A stretch of DNA of 64,000 bases from Marinicauda salina (lineage in GTDB: Bacteria; Pseudomonadota; Alphaproteobacteria; Caulobacterales; Maricaulaceae). Both the position numbers and the translations under genes were made by a program. Shown here in pieces: positions 37,599 through 51,100 of the stretch; positions within the stretch are counted from its first letter, which is position 1; the number at the start of each line of letters is the position of its first letter. The stretch lies in contig NZ_QEXV01000006.1 of the NCBI RefSeq assembly GCF_003122085.1, forward strand, positions 148,324-212,323. Direction: 5' to 3'. The notes beneath the pieces are model-generated. The model saw nothing but the letters and a program-made list of their open reading frames with translations, did no database searches and was not told the DNA's origin.

Positions 37599-38366
37599 TC
37601 AGTCGAAGCCCGGCGGCGGGACGGCGCGCAGGCGCACGGACGGATCGGCTCGCAGCGCCTCCAGGGTCGCGGCGCGATGATCGGCGCCGAGCACGACGAC
37701 GATGCGCTGGCCGGGCCGCGCGGCGGCCTCGGCGCGGATCGCCTCGGCGATGCGGCGGTCGCGTTCGGCGTAGAACGCACCGAGCCGTTCATAGGGCGTG
37801 CCGGCGACGCGTTCGCGGAAATAGGCGTATTTGCGTTCGGTGACGTCGTCATAGCGGCCGTCATGGAGGCCTTCGGGCGTGGCCTCCTCGAACAGGGCGA
37901 GCTGGGCGTCGTCGAACGCCGTCATCTGCGCGTCCGGGAAGTCAGGCTCTGCGTCGAAAGCCCGTTCCAGCGCCTTGATTTCGCTCTGCTCCCGCCACCA
38001 ACCGTCAGGCACGGCCCGGCGTTCCAGCTCCGCGCCGAGCCAGTCGAATCCGAAGACGCGGCCCGCGTACGCGTCGGCCAGCGCGATCATCTCGCGGGGA
38101 TAGTTGGAAGCCAGATAGTCGCGCGGCCGCTCCAGGTCCTCGGCCCGGATCTCCACGCCCACGGCGTCGGGATCATAGGCGCGCACCAGCGCGTACAGCG
38201 CCTCGTAATCATAGCCGGGATGGTCGGCGTGGAAGCCGTGCATGGCCGCGATGACGGCGACCTCGGCGGGCTCCGGCGAGGACGCATCATCGGCCGCGGG
38301 TCCGCCGGCGCAGGCGGCGAGCAAGGCCGCCGCGCCGAACAGGAGCGCCTGGAATAAACGCCGCAT
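37599..38366 (-). CDS. TraB/ChaN-like lipoprotein downstream of ssb
   Basis: The 255-residue product starts with a lipoprotein signal (MRRLFQALLFGAAALLAAC). The mature part begins VAVIAAMHGFHADHPGYDYEAL and has ALVRAYDPDAVGVEIRAED, then late IVVVLGADHRAATLEAL. This pattern, a His near the start and G-x-x-H near the end, resembles the TraB/ChaN (EreA-type) superfamily, whose members bind heme or act as hydrolases. The match is by pattern, not certain. It starts 13 bp after ssb on the same strand and so is likely read from the LexA-controlled ssb promoter. Confidence 0.7.
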   Translation of the reverse strand: MRRLFQALLFGAAALLAACAGGPAADDASSPEPAEVAVIAAMHGFHADHPGYDYEALYALVRAYDPDAVGVEIRAEDLERPRDYLASNYPREMIALADAYAGRVFGFDWLGAELERRAVPDGWWREQSEIKALERAFDAEPDFPDAQMTAFDDAQLALFEEATPEGLHDGRYDDVTERKYAYFRERVAGTPYERLGAFYAERDRRIAEAIRAEAAARPGQRIVVVLGADHRAATLEALRADPSVRLRAVPPPGFD

Positions 38367-38379
38367 GCAACGCCCGCCC

Positions 38380-38850
38380 CTAGAACGGGATGTCGTCGTC
38401 GAGCGTGTCGGAGGAGAAGTTCTCGCGCGGGCGATCCTCCATCTGGCGCTGGCCGCCGCCGCCGGCGCCGACCTGCTCGTAGCCGCCGCCGCCCGAACCT
38501 TTCGTGTCGAGCATCTGGAGATCGCCGCGGAACTTCTGCAGCACCACCTCGGTGGTGTAGCGGTCCTGGCCGGACTGGTCCTGCCATTTCCGAGTCTGCA
38601 GCTGGCCCTCGATATACACCTTGGAGCCCTTGCGCAGATAGTTCTCCGCGACCCGGCAGAGATTCTCGTTGAAGATCGCCACGTTGTGCCACTCGGTGCG
38701 CTCGCGCTTCTCGCCGGTGGCCTTGTCGCGCCACTGCTCCGAGGTCGCCACGCGCAGATTGGCAACCGGATCGCCGGAGTTCAGCTTCCGGATCTCCGGA
38801 TCCGCGCCGAGATTGCCCACCAGGATGACCTTGTTCACGCTTCCGGCCAT
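38380..38850 (-). CDS. ssb: Single-stranded DNA-binding protein
   Basis: SSB coats single-stranded DNA in replication, repair and recombination. From ATG at 38850 the product is 156 residues. It has an OB-fold ([47 protein letters not shown]), a Gly-rich linker and the acidic tip DDDIPF that recruits repair partners. The frame is open for 14 more codons upstream but without homology to SSB starts. The upstream region has a LexA box and promoter at 38883-38911. Confidence 0.98.
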   Translation of the reverse strand: MAGSVNKVILVGNLGADPEIRKLNSGDPVANLRVATSEQWRDKATGEKRERTEWHNVAIFNENLCRVAENYLRKGSKVYIEGQLQTRKWQDQSGQDRYTTEVVLQKFRGDLQMLDTKGSGGGGYEQVGAGGGGQRQMEDRPRENFSSDTLDDDIPF

Positions 38851-38882
38851 GACCGCCCGCTCCTGTCTGCTTGTCTTCGCAA

Positions 38883-38911
38883 ATTTGTTCACATAATGTT
38901 CCGCGCGTCAA
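38883..38911 (-). promoter_or_regulatory. LexA (SOS) box and ssb promoter between ssb and the sulfotransferase-uvrA genes
   Basis: GTTC (38887-38890), ACATAAT, GTTC (38898-38901) is an exact match to the alphaproteobacterial LexA box GTTC-N7-GTTC. On the minus strand TTGACG (-35, 38906-38911), a 17-bp spacer and ACAAAT (-10, 38883-38888) form a promoter that the box overlaps. The box is 37 bp from the ssb start and 127 bp from the divergent sulfotransferase start, so it can control both sides. Confidence 0.85.
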
Positions 38912-39027
38912 ACCCGCGCGAGTCGGCGCGCAGTTGAGCGGATGCGCGGGCCCGAGTCCACGGGGCGCCGCGGCCGCCGCGGCTGGCCTCGACCGCCGCG
39001 GCGCGCTAACAGGAGACCGTCGCGGCC

Positions 39028-39978
39028 ATGTCCACGACAACGCCCGCGCTCGACCCGCCGCCCGCCGCAGCTCCCGGTGCGATGCCCCTGTCCCGCCTCC
39101 TCGACGACCGCCTCCGCGATCGCCCCGCCGCACAGGCGGCCCTGGCCTGGGCGCTCGGCCAGCGCGGGCTCGCCGAGCACGGCCGGCTGCCGCTCTGGGA
39201 TCCCGCCCTGCCCTTCCTCCTGTGCCTCAGCCAGAAGGCGGCCTCGACGACGGCGCTGAAATGGTGGCTGCACCATCTCGGCCGGCTCGACGAGGCGCTC
39301 GCCCACGACCGCTGGATCCACAATTTCGAGACCGGCGTCATCAAGGCCGCGCCCGGCTATCGCCGCGGAGTCGAGGCCGCGGTGCGCGACGGACTCCCGA
39401 TCGTGAAGGTCGTCCGCGAGCCGACGGCGCGCGCCTATGGCGGCTATCTCAGCCTGCACGAGAAGCACGTCTTCAATCCCGAGCGCCGGCACTGGGCCGC
39501 GCCCTGGCGCGCCGCCGCGCTCGCATTCGCCCATGGCGCGGGAACGCCGCTGGAGACGCGGCTGTCCTTCCACGACTATCTGCGCTGGCTGAACGCGACG
39601 CCGGTCTGGCGCATGGACGGCCACTTCGCCCCGCAGCACGGCCATGTCGACCGCGCCTGCGCCGACCGGATAAGCTATGTGCGGATCGAGGACGGCGCGG
39701 ACGCCTTCCGGGCGATCGAGGCGCGCTTCGGGCTGGAGACCAGCTCCGACGCGAGGATGGAGGCGCTGGGCCAGTCCTTCCATCACAGCCGGCAGGCGGC
39801 CTCGGACGCGGCCGCGCGGCGCGAGGCGGTTGAGACCGGCATCGATCCGCTTACCTACCGCAGGACGCCCGCGCCGGCGATCGACGCGGCCGCGCTGCGC
39901 GACCACCCCGCGACGCGCGACCTGCTGGCGCGTTATTTCGCGCGGGACTACGACGCATTCGGATACGCGCGCCCGTGA
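39028..39978 (+). CDS. PAPS-dependent sulfotransferase family protein
   Basis: The 316-residue protein resembles the Golgi-type carbohydrate sulfotransferases (sulfotransferase family 2). The 5'-phosphate loop is [17 protein letters not shown], with the Lys and Ser/Thr that hold PAPS. The 3'-phosphate segment is [19 protein letters not shown], with the Arg and a Ser further on. It has no signal peptide or membrane anchor. Such enzymes sulfate glycans or small alcohols; the acceptor is unknown. It lies between the LexA box and uvrA, and its stop is 34 bp from the uvrA start, so it is probably the first gene of the uvrA transcript. AGGAGA lies 12 bp before the ATG, a long spacing. Confidence 0.85.
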   Translation: MSTTTPALDPPPAAAPGAMPLSRLLDDRLRDRPAAQAALAWALGQRGLAEHGRLPLWDPALPFLLCLSQKAASTTALKWWLHHLGRLDEALAHDRWIHNFETGVIKAAPGYRRGVEAAVRDGLPIVKVVREPTARAYGGYLSLHEKHVFNPERRHWAAPWRAAALAFAHGAGTPLETRLSFHDYLRWLNATPVWRMDGHFAPQHGHVDRACADRISYVRIEDGADAFRAIEARFGLETSSDARMEALGQSFHHSRQAASDAAARREAVETGIDPLTYRRTPAPAIDAAALRDHPATRDLLARYFARDYDAFGYARP

Positions 39979-40012
39979 CCGGGCGCGAACGATCGAGGTG
40001 ACCGGGAAAAGA

Positions 40013-43021
<3,009 letters not shown>

Positions 43022-43064
43022 GAGCGCGTCTTCCCATCCTTCGAGGCCCGATCTCTACGTCTTC

Positions 43065-43163
43065 GTCATCCCCGAAGCCGAAGGCTGTCGGGGACCCAGA
43101 GAGCCTGGATCGCTGGCGATGACCCTCGATCCTCTCTGGGTTCCCGCCTTCGCGGGAATGACG
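43065..43163. repeat. Composite palindromic intergenic repeat
   Basis: About 99 bp between uvrA and exoD. A hairpin at each end (TCCCCGA...TCGGGGA and TTCCCGC...GCGGGAA) is followed or preceded by CCCAGAGAG and CTCTCTGGG, so the whole element is a long imperfect palindrome bounded by GTCAT and ATGAC. A sister copy lies at 51905-51997 and a half copy at 29287-29310. Confidence 0.8.
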
Positions 43164-43200
43164 ATCCGGCGGTCATCCCGTCGTCAGGACGCCTGCCCCC

Positions 43201-43821
43201 TCAAAACACCCGCATCGCCAGCCAGACCGTGCCGGTGATCGCGGCGACCGAGGCGCCGACTCCCAGCAGGAGCAAGAGCCCGTCATGGGTGGTCAGCGCC
43301 AGCGCGATCAGAAGCAGCGCCAGCGCGGGGATCACCACGCCGCCGGGCACGGTGGCGTAGATCACCATGAGCAGACTCAACGCGACGCACAGCAGCGCCA
43401 CGAGGCGGGGCATCGGCTCCTGGAAGGCGATGTGGAAGCGCGGCAGGATCAGCCGATCGACGCGCCTGAGCCAGGGTTTCGCCTTCTCCACGCCGCGCTC
43501 GAAGCTCTTCCGGTGGAAGCTGACGCGACGAATGCGCCGGGGCAGCCACAGCTTGGGCGCGGAGACGGCGAACTGGATCGAGATGAACAGGGCGAGAAAG
43601 CCCATGCCGTAGCTCACGCCCGGCAGCGCGCCGATGATCGGCATGATCGCCAGCAGGGTCGGGATCAGCAGGAGCGGCCCGAAGGAGCGGTGCTCCAGGC
43701 CCGCGAGAATGTCGTCGACGGTGATGCGCTCGCCGGTCTCGGCGCGCAGGATGTCCTCGAAGATCTCCTCGAGCGTTGCGGCGTCGTCGCCGCGCGGACC
43801 TCGTCCGGCCGTGTTGGTCAT
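43201..43821 (-). CDS. ExoD-family membrane protein
   Basis: The 206-residue protein matches the ExoD (exopolysaccharide synthesis, ExoD) family. It has a soluble N-terminus (LEEIFEDILRAETGERITVDDILAGLEHRSFGPLLLIPTLLAI pattern), then four or five membrane segments, with the conserved basic loop RFHIAFQEPMPRL. ExoD was named for a Rhizobium exopolysaccharide mutant but its biochemical role is not known. It ends the membrane-protein run on this strand, 6 bp after the CPBP gene's stop. Confidence 0.88.
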   Translation of the reverse strand: MTNTAGRGPRGDDAATLEEIFEDILRAETGERITVDDILAGLEHRSFGPLLLIPTLLAIMPIIGALPGVSYGMGFLALFISIQFAVSAPKLWLPRRIRRVSFHRKSFERGVEKAKPWLRRVDRLILPRFHIAFQEPMPRLVALLCVALSLLMVIYATVPGGVVIPALALLLIALALTTHDGLLLLLGVGASVAAITGTVWLAMRVF

Positions 43822-43827
43822 GGCGGT

Positions 43828-44826
43828 CTACTCGTGCATGGCCGCCGCGGCGCGGCGGCGCGATAGCCTCCACACCATGATACCGCTCAGCGCGCCGAAC
43901 AGGACAAGCTGGACGAACAGCTCCGGGCCGACGGCGACGGCTTCGGGGCCGGCCATGCCGGTCGCGCTTTCGAACACCTCCGAGACGATGTCGCCCAGCG
44001 GCCGGTCGGGTTCGGCGGCCAGCCGCCCCGCGACCGGGCCGATGACGGCGCTGGCGTTGAACGCGCCGTGGACGGCGGCGACGCCGACGATGTTGCGCGT
44101 CCACAGCGCGTAGACCGCGAAGAAGACGCCGGTCGCGCCGACGCCGAGCATCGCCACGGCGCCGAAGGCCAGCCCCGAGATGAAGACGTGGGCGTGGAAG
44201 AGCATGAAGACGAGGCAGCTCGCGACGACGCCGGCGACCCGGCCCCAGCGCGCGACCAGCGTCGACATCAGCCAGCCCCGGAAGACGAGCTCCTCGGCGG
44301 CGCCCTGGATCAGGAACACCGCCGCGACGCCGACGAGCGCCAGCAGGATTCCGGTCTCGGCGAGACGCGACCAGTCCGCGCCGGCGAGTTCCAGTTCCCC
44401 GGCGTCGGCGGCCTCGGGCGCGCCCGTCGCGACCAACCCCACGCCGAGGGTCAACACCACGACCAGACCGACCCCGACGAGCAGGCCGCCGCCGTACCGC
44501 CGCGACCAGCCGCGCAGGACGAGGCCGAGGCTCGCCAGCGTCCGCTTCTCGAAGAGCTTCGCCCAGGCGATCGCCAGTCCGCCCCAGAGCACGAACTGGG
44601 CGAGCAGGAGCGGGATCAGGAACGACATCGTGCTGCCCGCCAGCGCGGCCTCGATCTCGGCCGGACCGGCGCCGGCCATCGTGCGCTGGACCGTGAAGAC
44701 GACGACGCCGATCCCGATCGGCAGCGCCGAGACGAAATAGGAGACGACGACCAGCGCGATCGCCGCCCAGCCCCAGGTGCGTCGCGACCCCTCCGGCCAG
44801 GGCGCGTAAAGCGTATCGGCGGTCAT
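43828..44826 (-). CDS. CPBP-family intramembrane metalloprotease
   Basis: The 332-residue protein has about eight membrane segments and the CPBP (CAAX/Abi) motifs: EELVFRG (EExxxR), FHAHVF (FxxxH) and a later HGAFNASAV. These give an intramembrane glutamate protease like Rce1. Targets in bacteria are mostly unknown. The start ATG at 44826 overlaps the upstream gene's TGA (ATGA), so translation is coupled to the multi-pass protein before it. Confidence 0.87.
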   Translation of the reverse strand: MTADTLYAPWPEGSRRTWGWAAIALVVVSYFVSALPIGIGVVVFTVQRTMAGAGPAEIEAALAGSTMSFLIPLLLAQFVLWGGLAIAWAKLFEKRTLASLGLVLRGWSRRYGGGLLVGVGLVVVLTLGVGLVATGAPEAADAGELELAGADWSRLAETGILLALVGVAAVFLIQGAAEELVFRGWLMSTLVARWGRVAGVVASCLVFMLFHAHVFISGLAFGAVAMLGVGATGVFFAVYALWTRNIVGVAAVHGAFNASAVIGPVAGRLAAEPDRPLGDIVSEVFESATGMAGPEAVAVGPELFVQLVLFGALSGIMVWRLSRRRAAAAMHE

Positions 44827-45803
44827 GCGTCGCTTGCTTCCTCTGTCACGGGTGCGGCGTCGCGCCGGGCGGCGATGGCGAGCGCGGCGCGGGCGCCGAT
44901 GCCCCGCCACGCCAGCACGGCGGGCAGCTGCACCAGCTGCATGACCACCGCCGCGACCGCCGTCAAGCGCAAGGCCTCGCGCGATTCCAGCGCAGCCGCG
45001 TAGGCGCGCAGGGGCGCGGTCGGATCGTCGAAGCGGAAGCCCGACAGATAGGCGTCGCCCAGCGGGCCGGGCGCGGAGAGCACCGCGAGAAACGCCGCCG
45101 CGCCCAGCACGCACCAGGCCAGCGTGGCGACGAACCAGGCGCCCATCAGCGGCCAGAAGATTCCCGCCGTGCCGGCGAAGGCTTCGCCGAAGGCGAAGCG
45201 ACGACGCAGCAGCGACAGCGCAGCGAGCGGCGACAGCCGCACGCCCAGCCAGACCAGGAGACCCGCCAGTCCCGCGGAGACGAAGACGCCGACGATCGCC
45301 GCGGCCAGCGCGCCGCCCGCCGCCGCGGCGATCCCGATCACGAACAGGTTCACCACGAAGCCGAAGAGCCCGGCGATCCCGATCAATCCGCCGATGACGA
45401 GTCCGGCGAGGAAGACCCGGCCCTCGTCGCCCCAGCGCGGCGCGATCCGCACCTCGCCGCGGACCATCAGGCGCAGCCAGGCGGCCTCGACGAAGAGCAG
45501 CACGAGCATGGAGGCGAGCGAAGCCAGCGTCGTCGCGATCGAGTAGCGCACCTCGGCGGCGGCCATCTCCACGCCGGAGGCGACGCCCGGATCCTCCTCG
45601 AGCGCAACGAGCGCATCGGCGTACTCGGGACCGTAGAGGCCCACCGCCGCGACCGAAGCGAGCGCGACGGCGGCGTAGGCCGCGACGTGATAAACGCTCA
45701 GCCAGACGAAGCTGACCGGGCGCTTGCGAAACAGGTCGAGAAAGAAGAAGACGGCGCGCAGCGCATTGAAGCGCACCGTCGCCGGCGATGCCCCCGAATT
45801 CAC
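44823..45803 (-). CDS. Multi-pass membrane protein (paralogue A of three)
   Basis: The 326-residue protein has about six hydrophobic segments. It shares with the next gene an N-terminal RAVFFFLDLFRKRP-type segment and the motif FVEAAWLRLMVRGE, plus a soluble loop, and ends with ARAALAIAARRD. The start is GTG at 45803, with AAGG about 8 bp upstream inside the previous gene; upstream codons are Arg-rich and look non-coding. I do not recognise a functional family, though the layout is like the DUF975/GPDP-membrane-domain type. Overlap with the CPBP gene suggests they work together. Confidence 0.78.
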   Translation of the reverse strand: MNSGASPATVRFNALRAVFFFLDLFRKRPVSFVWLSVYHVAAYAAVALASVAAVGLYGPEYADALVALEEDPGVASGVEMAAAEVRYSIATTLASLASMLVLLFVEAAWLRLMVRGEVRIAPRWGDEGRVFLAGLVIGGLIGIAGLFGFVVNLFVIGIAAAAGGALAAAIVGVFVSAGLAGLLVWLGVRLSPLAALSLLRRRFAFGEAFAGTAGIFWPLMGAWFVATLAWCVLGAAAFLAVLSAPGPLGDAYLSGFRFDDPTAPLRAYAAALESREALRLTAVAAVVMQLVQLPAVLAWRGIGARAALAIAARRDAAPVTEEASDA

Positions 45804-45807
45804 GCCG

Positions 45808-46836
45808 TCAGCCTTCCGACGGCGCGTCGCCCACCGAGCCTGCCGGCGCGCTCGTATTCTCCGCCGCGGCGAGATCGCCGCCGGCGTGACGCACGGCGAC
45901 ATAGGCGCCGACGCCGTGCCACAGCCCCTCGGCGATGATCTGGAAGGCGAGCTGCAGCACCAGCGTGATGACGATCGCGATCAGCACGCCCGGATTGGCC
46001 ATGGCGTCGCGGACGGCCTCGAAGACGATCGCGGGGTCCTCGATCTGTTTCTCCGACAGCTCCATCAGCCCGGGCGCGGCCGACAGCACGCCGCCGAGCA
46101 CGGCGAACTGCTGAACCAGTCCGATAACGATGCCGCCGACGAAGAACACCAGGATCAGAACGAGATAGGACAGGAACATCCAGCCGACGATTCTCTTCGA
46201 GGCGCTCCACGCCTCGAACAGGCGGAAGCCGCGCTCATTGATCGTCATGGCCGGCGCGGCGGCGAACTTGATCATGATGACGATCGCCGCGACGAACACG
46301 ACGACGAAGCCGAGAAACCCGATCAGGCCCGCGACCAGCGCGCCCCAGACATCGCCGCCGGCGACGGCGTTGACCCCCGCGCCGAGCCCGATGGCCAGCG
46401 CGACGAGAAGCGCGCCGACCAGATAGCCCACGAAGACCAGGCCGATGAAGATGACGTTCACGCCGAGCAGGCGCAGCTCGTCGCCCCCGAAGCGGAACGG
46501 GATGCCGCCCGCCACCTCGTCGCGCGTCATCAGCCTGAGCCAGGCCGCCTGGACCATCAGCAGGATCACGATGGAGAGCACCGTGGCGAGCCCGGCGGCG
46601 AGGAAGACCTGGCCGAGCATGGAAAGGATGACCGTTTCGTCGGGCTCGCGTCCGGCCTGAGCGGCCTGGAGGAGTTCTCCGAAGAACGGCCACATCGCCC
46701 AGCCGATCAACGCGAACAGCCCCGCGTAGGCCAGCCCCTGGAAAAAGGCGATGTAGAGCGCCGCGCCCGGACGGCGTCCGATCGTCTTGAAGAAGAAGAA
46801 GGTCGCCGACCCGAAATCGTAATTCTGCTCGCTCAC
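45808..46836 (-). CDS. Multi-pass membrane protein (paralogue B of three)
   Basis: The 342-residue protein has about seven membrane segments. The motif LMVQAAWLRLMTRDE, followed by PFRFGGDELRLLGV, is the clearest link to paralogues A and C. The N-terminus FFFFKTIGRRPGAALYIAFF resembles paralogue A as well. The cytoplasmic tail is short and Ala/Gly-rich. It ends 4 bp before the GTG of paralogue A, so the two are coupled. Function unknown. Confidence 0.8.
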   Translation of the reverse strand: MSEQNYDFGSATFFFFKTIGRRPGAALYIAFFQGLAYAGLFALIGWAMWPFFGELLQAAQAGREPDETVILSMLGQVFLAAGLATVLSIVILLMVQAAWLRLMTRDEVAGGIPFRFGGDELRLLGVNVIFIGLVFVGYLVGALLVALAIGLGAGVNAVAGGDVWGALVAGLIGFLGFVVVFVAAIVIMIKFAAAPAMTINERGFRLFEAWSASKRIVGWMFLSYLVLILVFFVGGIVIGLVQQFAVLGGVLSAAPGLMELSEKQIEDPAIVFEAVRDAMANPGVLIAIVITLVLQLAFQIIAEGLWHGVGAYVAVRHAGGDLAAAENTSAPAGSVGDAPSEG

Positions 46837-46881
46837 GGCCGTTCCCCCGTTCCGGCTGGATGATCGAACCGAGAGCCTAGC

Positions 46882-47760
46882 TCACTCGTCCCCGCGCGTC
46901 TCGCCTTCCGCGTCCGGCGCTGCGCCGGATGTCGAAAATTTCATGTAGCGGTTGCAGAGAAACGTCGTCAGCGGCGCGACGATCAGGACCATGCGCGCCA
47001 GCTCGCCGACAAGGACCGCGCCGACGAACGCCGCCGGGTGGGCCTGCGCGGCCTCGACACTTCCCGCCGCGCCGGCGAACACCCGGTCCAGCCCCCACAG
47101 GACCAGCGCGCCGGGCGCGGCGATGATGAGGGCGGAGACGACGAGTTCGCCGACCCGTCCCGCCGTCAGCGGCCAGGCGGCGAGGATCTGCGCCTTCCCC
47201 CGGCCGACCGTCGCCGGAACGGTCATCGCCAGGCGGGCGAGGAACCACGCCGCGAAGCCGGCGAAGGCGAGCCCGACCGCGCCGACGACGACCCATTCGC
47301 CGGCGTTGAGCAGGGCGAAGGTGTCGATCGCGGCCCCGGGCTCGCCCGCGACGCCGGCCCGCGCCGCGGCGACCAGGGTCACGCCGAGCACGACCGCCAG
47401 CGCCAGCAGGCCCGCCGTGCCCAGCACCGTGAAGACGAGCACCAGGACGAGCCCGAACGCGATCGCCAGCCGCGCCTCGTCGCCGCCCAGCCGCAAGCCG
47501 GCGAACCCGCCCGGGCTCGAATCGCCCAGCGCGGCGCGCGCCCAGGCCGAGACCGCGACGACGAGCGCTGCGAACGCGAGCGCCGCCAGCGCGAGCGCGC
47601 CCAGCCCCGCCCCGCCGGCGCCTGACGCGCCGACCAGGAGAACCGCGCTGAACCCCGCCGCGGCGAGCGCCCAGGCGAGCGCGCCGGCGCCGACGACGGC
47701 GGGATGAGCCAGGGGAAAGGCGAAGGCGGCGCGCACCGCGCCCGGGTCGATCCATCTCAT
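46882..47760 (-). CDS. Multi-pass membrane protein (paralogue C of three)
   Basis: From ATG at 47760 (MRWIDPGAVRAAF) the product is 292 residues with about six membrane segments, very rich in Ala, Gly and Val. The stretch GLRLGGDEARLAIAF matches the FRFGGDELRLLG of paralogue B, so it is a more diverged relative. It starts the cassette on this strand and ends 45 bp before paralogue B. The frame extends 60 codons further up, but that part is low-complexity and lies in a repeat-rich gap. Function unknown. Confidence 0.72.
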   Translation of the reverse strand: MRWIDPGAVRAAFAFPLAHPAVVGAGALAWALAAAGFSAVLLVGASGAGGAGLGALALAALAFAALVVAVSAWARAALGDSSPGGFAGLRLGGDEARLAIAFGLVLVLVFTVLGTAGLLALAVVLGVTLVAAARAGVAGEPGAAIDTFALLNAGEWVVVGAVGLAFAGFAAWFLARLAMTVPATVGRGKAQILAAWPLTAGRVGELVVSALIIAAPGALVLWGLDRVFAGAAGSVEAAQAHPAAFVGAVLVGELARMVLIVAPLTTFLCNRYMKFSTSGAAPDAEGETRGDE

Positions 47761-48104
47761 GGCGGCTGACCTAGCCCGGACGCGCGGCCGGGCCAAGGGC
47801 GCCGGCGCGGGGGAGGTTATCCCCGGGCCGGGAGGGCGAACGCCGACTCCCACCACTACCACCACCCCCGCCGCGGACGCCCCGCCCCGCCCGCAGGCGC
47901 GGTGAGAGTCGTGAGAGTTCGCGGCCGAACGCCCGCCCATGCGTGAGACTCCTCTCCCCGGCCCTCCCGCCGCGCCTGCAGCCGCGCCGGCGCGCCGGAC
48001 CGAAACCGGAGTCTAGACCCGCCCGTCCCGGCGGGGAGAAGGGCCGCGGAAGGCGCCTACCCTCTCGCGAAATAGCGGCCGTCATCGGTGGTCTCGGCCT
48101 GGCC
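47761..48104. repeat. Gene-free gap with palindromic repeat sequence
   Basis: No gene is supported in these 344 bp. The right part has CTCCTCTCCCCGGCCC (47948 on) facing CGGCGGGGAGAAGGG (about 48030-48044), of the CTCCCC/GGGGAG repeat type, plus a purine-poor CCACCACTACCACCACC stretch near 47855. No clear promoter or terminator was found. Confidence 0.55.
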
Positions 48105-51100
48105 TCACGCTTCCTCGTCGATCGCGCCGATTTCCCGCAGATGGTCGACGCCGACAGTCGGCCCCTCGACGATGCGTTCGAGAAGCTCGGCCTGGGCGGG
48201 CTCCAGCGCGATCAGCCGCCCGAGCACGTGAAGCACGTTCAGGAGTTCGCTCGTATATTCCGGAAGCCAATGATCGGGCTGGATCTCGCCGAGCGGCGAG
48301 GGCGGTCGTCGGTCGCCGATGACGGGGCGCGAGCGGTCCTTCCGGCGATAGCTGAACCAGTGACGCAGCACCGGCACGCCGGAGACCTCGTAGGTCCACA
48401 TTTCGGGCGTGACGTTGTCTATATGGCCCTCGCCGACGAACAGCCGGCGCGCGCCGGCGTCATAGCGCATCTCCTCGGGAAACTTGCCCGGAGCGGTCGG
48501 GATCGCGCCGTCTTTCGGGATCGTCGGACCGCCCTCGGCGATGCGCGGCGGCGCGTCGGGACGGCCGGCTTCGGGATCGGCGAACCGCTCGCCGAAGGTG
48601 TGAAGCCAGACGACTTCCCGGCCCAGCACGGCGGCTTCGTCGAACAGCGCCCGCTCGGCGGTGAGCGGAATCCGCAGTCCCGGCTGCTTGAGGTCCTTCG
48701 CGAAGCGTTCGGTATAGGCCGGGTTGGCCGCGACCGCGGCGATATAGGCGAACAGCGATTCGGCGGTCGCCTCGCGCCCGTGCAGCGTCGACAGCTCGGC
48801 CAGCACGCGCGCGTTGAGGTTCGGCGCGCTTGCCGCCGCATCGGTCCAGAGCGGGAAGACGCGCCCGCCGCGGCCGGCATAGTGGTGAAGGTCCGGGATC
48901 AGTGCGCAACCGGTTACAGCCGGCCCGCTCTCGGGCGTCCGGTCATGTGGTGCAGTCAGATAAACCTGCCGGTCCGAATGCGCCGCCCAGAGGGTGGGGT
49001 TCGGTCGGTTGATCAGGCGCTTGTCGGGGATGACGTACTGGCGGTCGAACGAGCGGAATCCGTAACGCACCGGCGCGACGACGCCGCCCTCGTCAGCTCC
49101 GACGGAGTAGGCGCGCTGCTCGTGCCCGGGGAGCCCATCCGTCAATACCTTTCGAACGCTTCGGTCACCGCCTTCGTGCGGATGAAAAAGCGTCTCCTTC
49201 TTCGCCGGGTCCGTCTCCGAGACCAGGCGGTCCCAGCGCCGCGACAGGGACTCCGCGTCCGGCGCGATCACCCACGTCCGGCCCGGCATGACTCCCGAAC
49301 CGTCATAGTCGAACAGCGCGTCGAGCGCGGGATAGCCGGTCCAGGCCGCCGAGCCCTTCGGCAGGAAGGGCGCGCGCCATTCTTCCGGACACGCGCGCCA
49401 GCCGCCATCGTCCAGCGCGATGTCGGCGAGCGCGGCGAACTTCTCTTCCCGCGGGCCCTCGGGCAGGACGCGGTAGCGCACCGCCGCAGGCGTGCTCGCA
49501 TCGGCGTCGGCGGGCCGGGCGGCCAGCACGATGCAGACGGGCTGCTGGACGCCCTGGAAGATGCGCGTGCCAACCGCGGGCTGGTGGCCTTCCGGCGAGC
49601 AGTCGATCACCCAGATCTCGCTGGCGTCGCGCCGGAGGTCGGATCGCATCTTCTGAAAACCGGGCCCGTTCAGGAAACCCGCCACCGTGATGTAGCAGAC
49701 GACGCCCCTGTCCTGCCCGCTCAACCCGGCGGCCGCGTCGGCCTCGCCGAAGACTTTCCACGTCGCCCAGCGCCAGAAATAGATATAGAGATTGCGCAGG
49801 TGCTTGGCGTGCTCGCCGACGCGCCATTCCGGCGGCGGCATCCAGTCCTCGAGAATGGCCCGGTCGCCGCCGGAGCCCTTCTCCACCCAGGCCCCGCGAT
49901 CGCGCGCCTTCTCCTTGTAGGGCGGATTGCCGATCACGACGGTGATGGGCTCCTCGCGCTTGATGTGGTTCGCCGCCCGGCGGCTCTCCGCGATCGGCGT
50001 CAGGGCGGAGGGAATCCAGGCGGTCTCCTCGTCGGGGTCGGCCAGCGTGTCGGCGACGTAGAGCCGCAGCTCGGCGTCGATGGGGTCGGCTGGATCGAGC
50101 CCGGTCAGCTCGGCGATTTCGGCGAGCAGGCGCAGCTGCGCCACCGCGAACGGGCCGAACTGCATCTCGAACCCGATCAGCCTCTTCAGCGCCGACTCGA
50201 TCGCGCCGGGCACGACGCCGGGGCCGCCGTCCGCCTCCTCGATTTCGGCGATGCGGCGCAGGATCGCCAGAAGGAAGGTGCCGGTGCCGGCGGCCGGATC
50301 GGCGAGGGTGACGTCGCTCGAGGCGAGCCCCTTGTTGAGGCCGAACCGTCCGGGGCTCTTGAGCGCCTCGTCGACGAGCCGGACCATCGCCGTGACGACC
50401 TCGGGCGGCGTGTAGTACGAACCCGTCTGTTTTCTCAGCGTGTTGTCGTAGACGCTCAGAAAGCGTTCGTAGAAATAGAGCCAGGCCTCCGGTTCGCCCT
50501 TGCTGACGGCGTTCCAGTCGACGACGTCGAGCACGCGCACGAGCGTGGCGAGCGAGGTCTTGAGCGTGTCTTCCTCGTCGCTCTCCTCAGTGAGCAGGCG
50601 CAGCGCCGAGCCGATGAGCGTGTTGGTCCTGCGAAGCGATTTCGCGACGTGATCGAGATCGTCGGCGAGGCTGATCCCGCGCGCCTTGGCCATCAGCAGG
50701 CCGAACGTCACGGCCTGGGCGTAGCCGTCTGCGAATTGCTCGTCGGTGGCTTCCGGGAAGAGCAGCTTGCGCCAGTCGACCTTGAGCTGGGTGAGCGCCC
50801 TCGCCTCCCGCGCCAGCTGTTCGCGCACTTCCTCCCGGAGCAGCCGGCAGAGCCGCGCGCTGGTCTCCGCGAGCGCCGGCGCGTTTCGCGGCGGGATCGG
50901 CTCCCACGTGAAGAAGTCGGCGAGCAGCGCGATCAGCGCCTCGGGCGCGGCGAGGTCCTTTCCCGATGTGCGCACGTCGCCGTCGAGATGGACGAGCCGT
51001 TCGCGCTTGCCGTCGCGGTAGAGCCCGAAGGCGTTGCCGTCGGTGTAGATCAGGTTGGGAAGCGATTTCAGCTTCTTCCACTGTTCCTTGTCGTGGGCGT

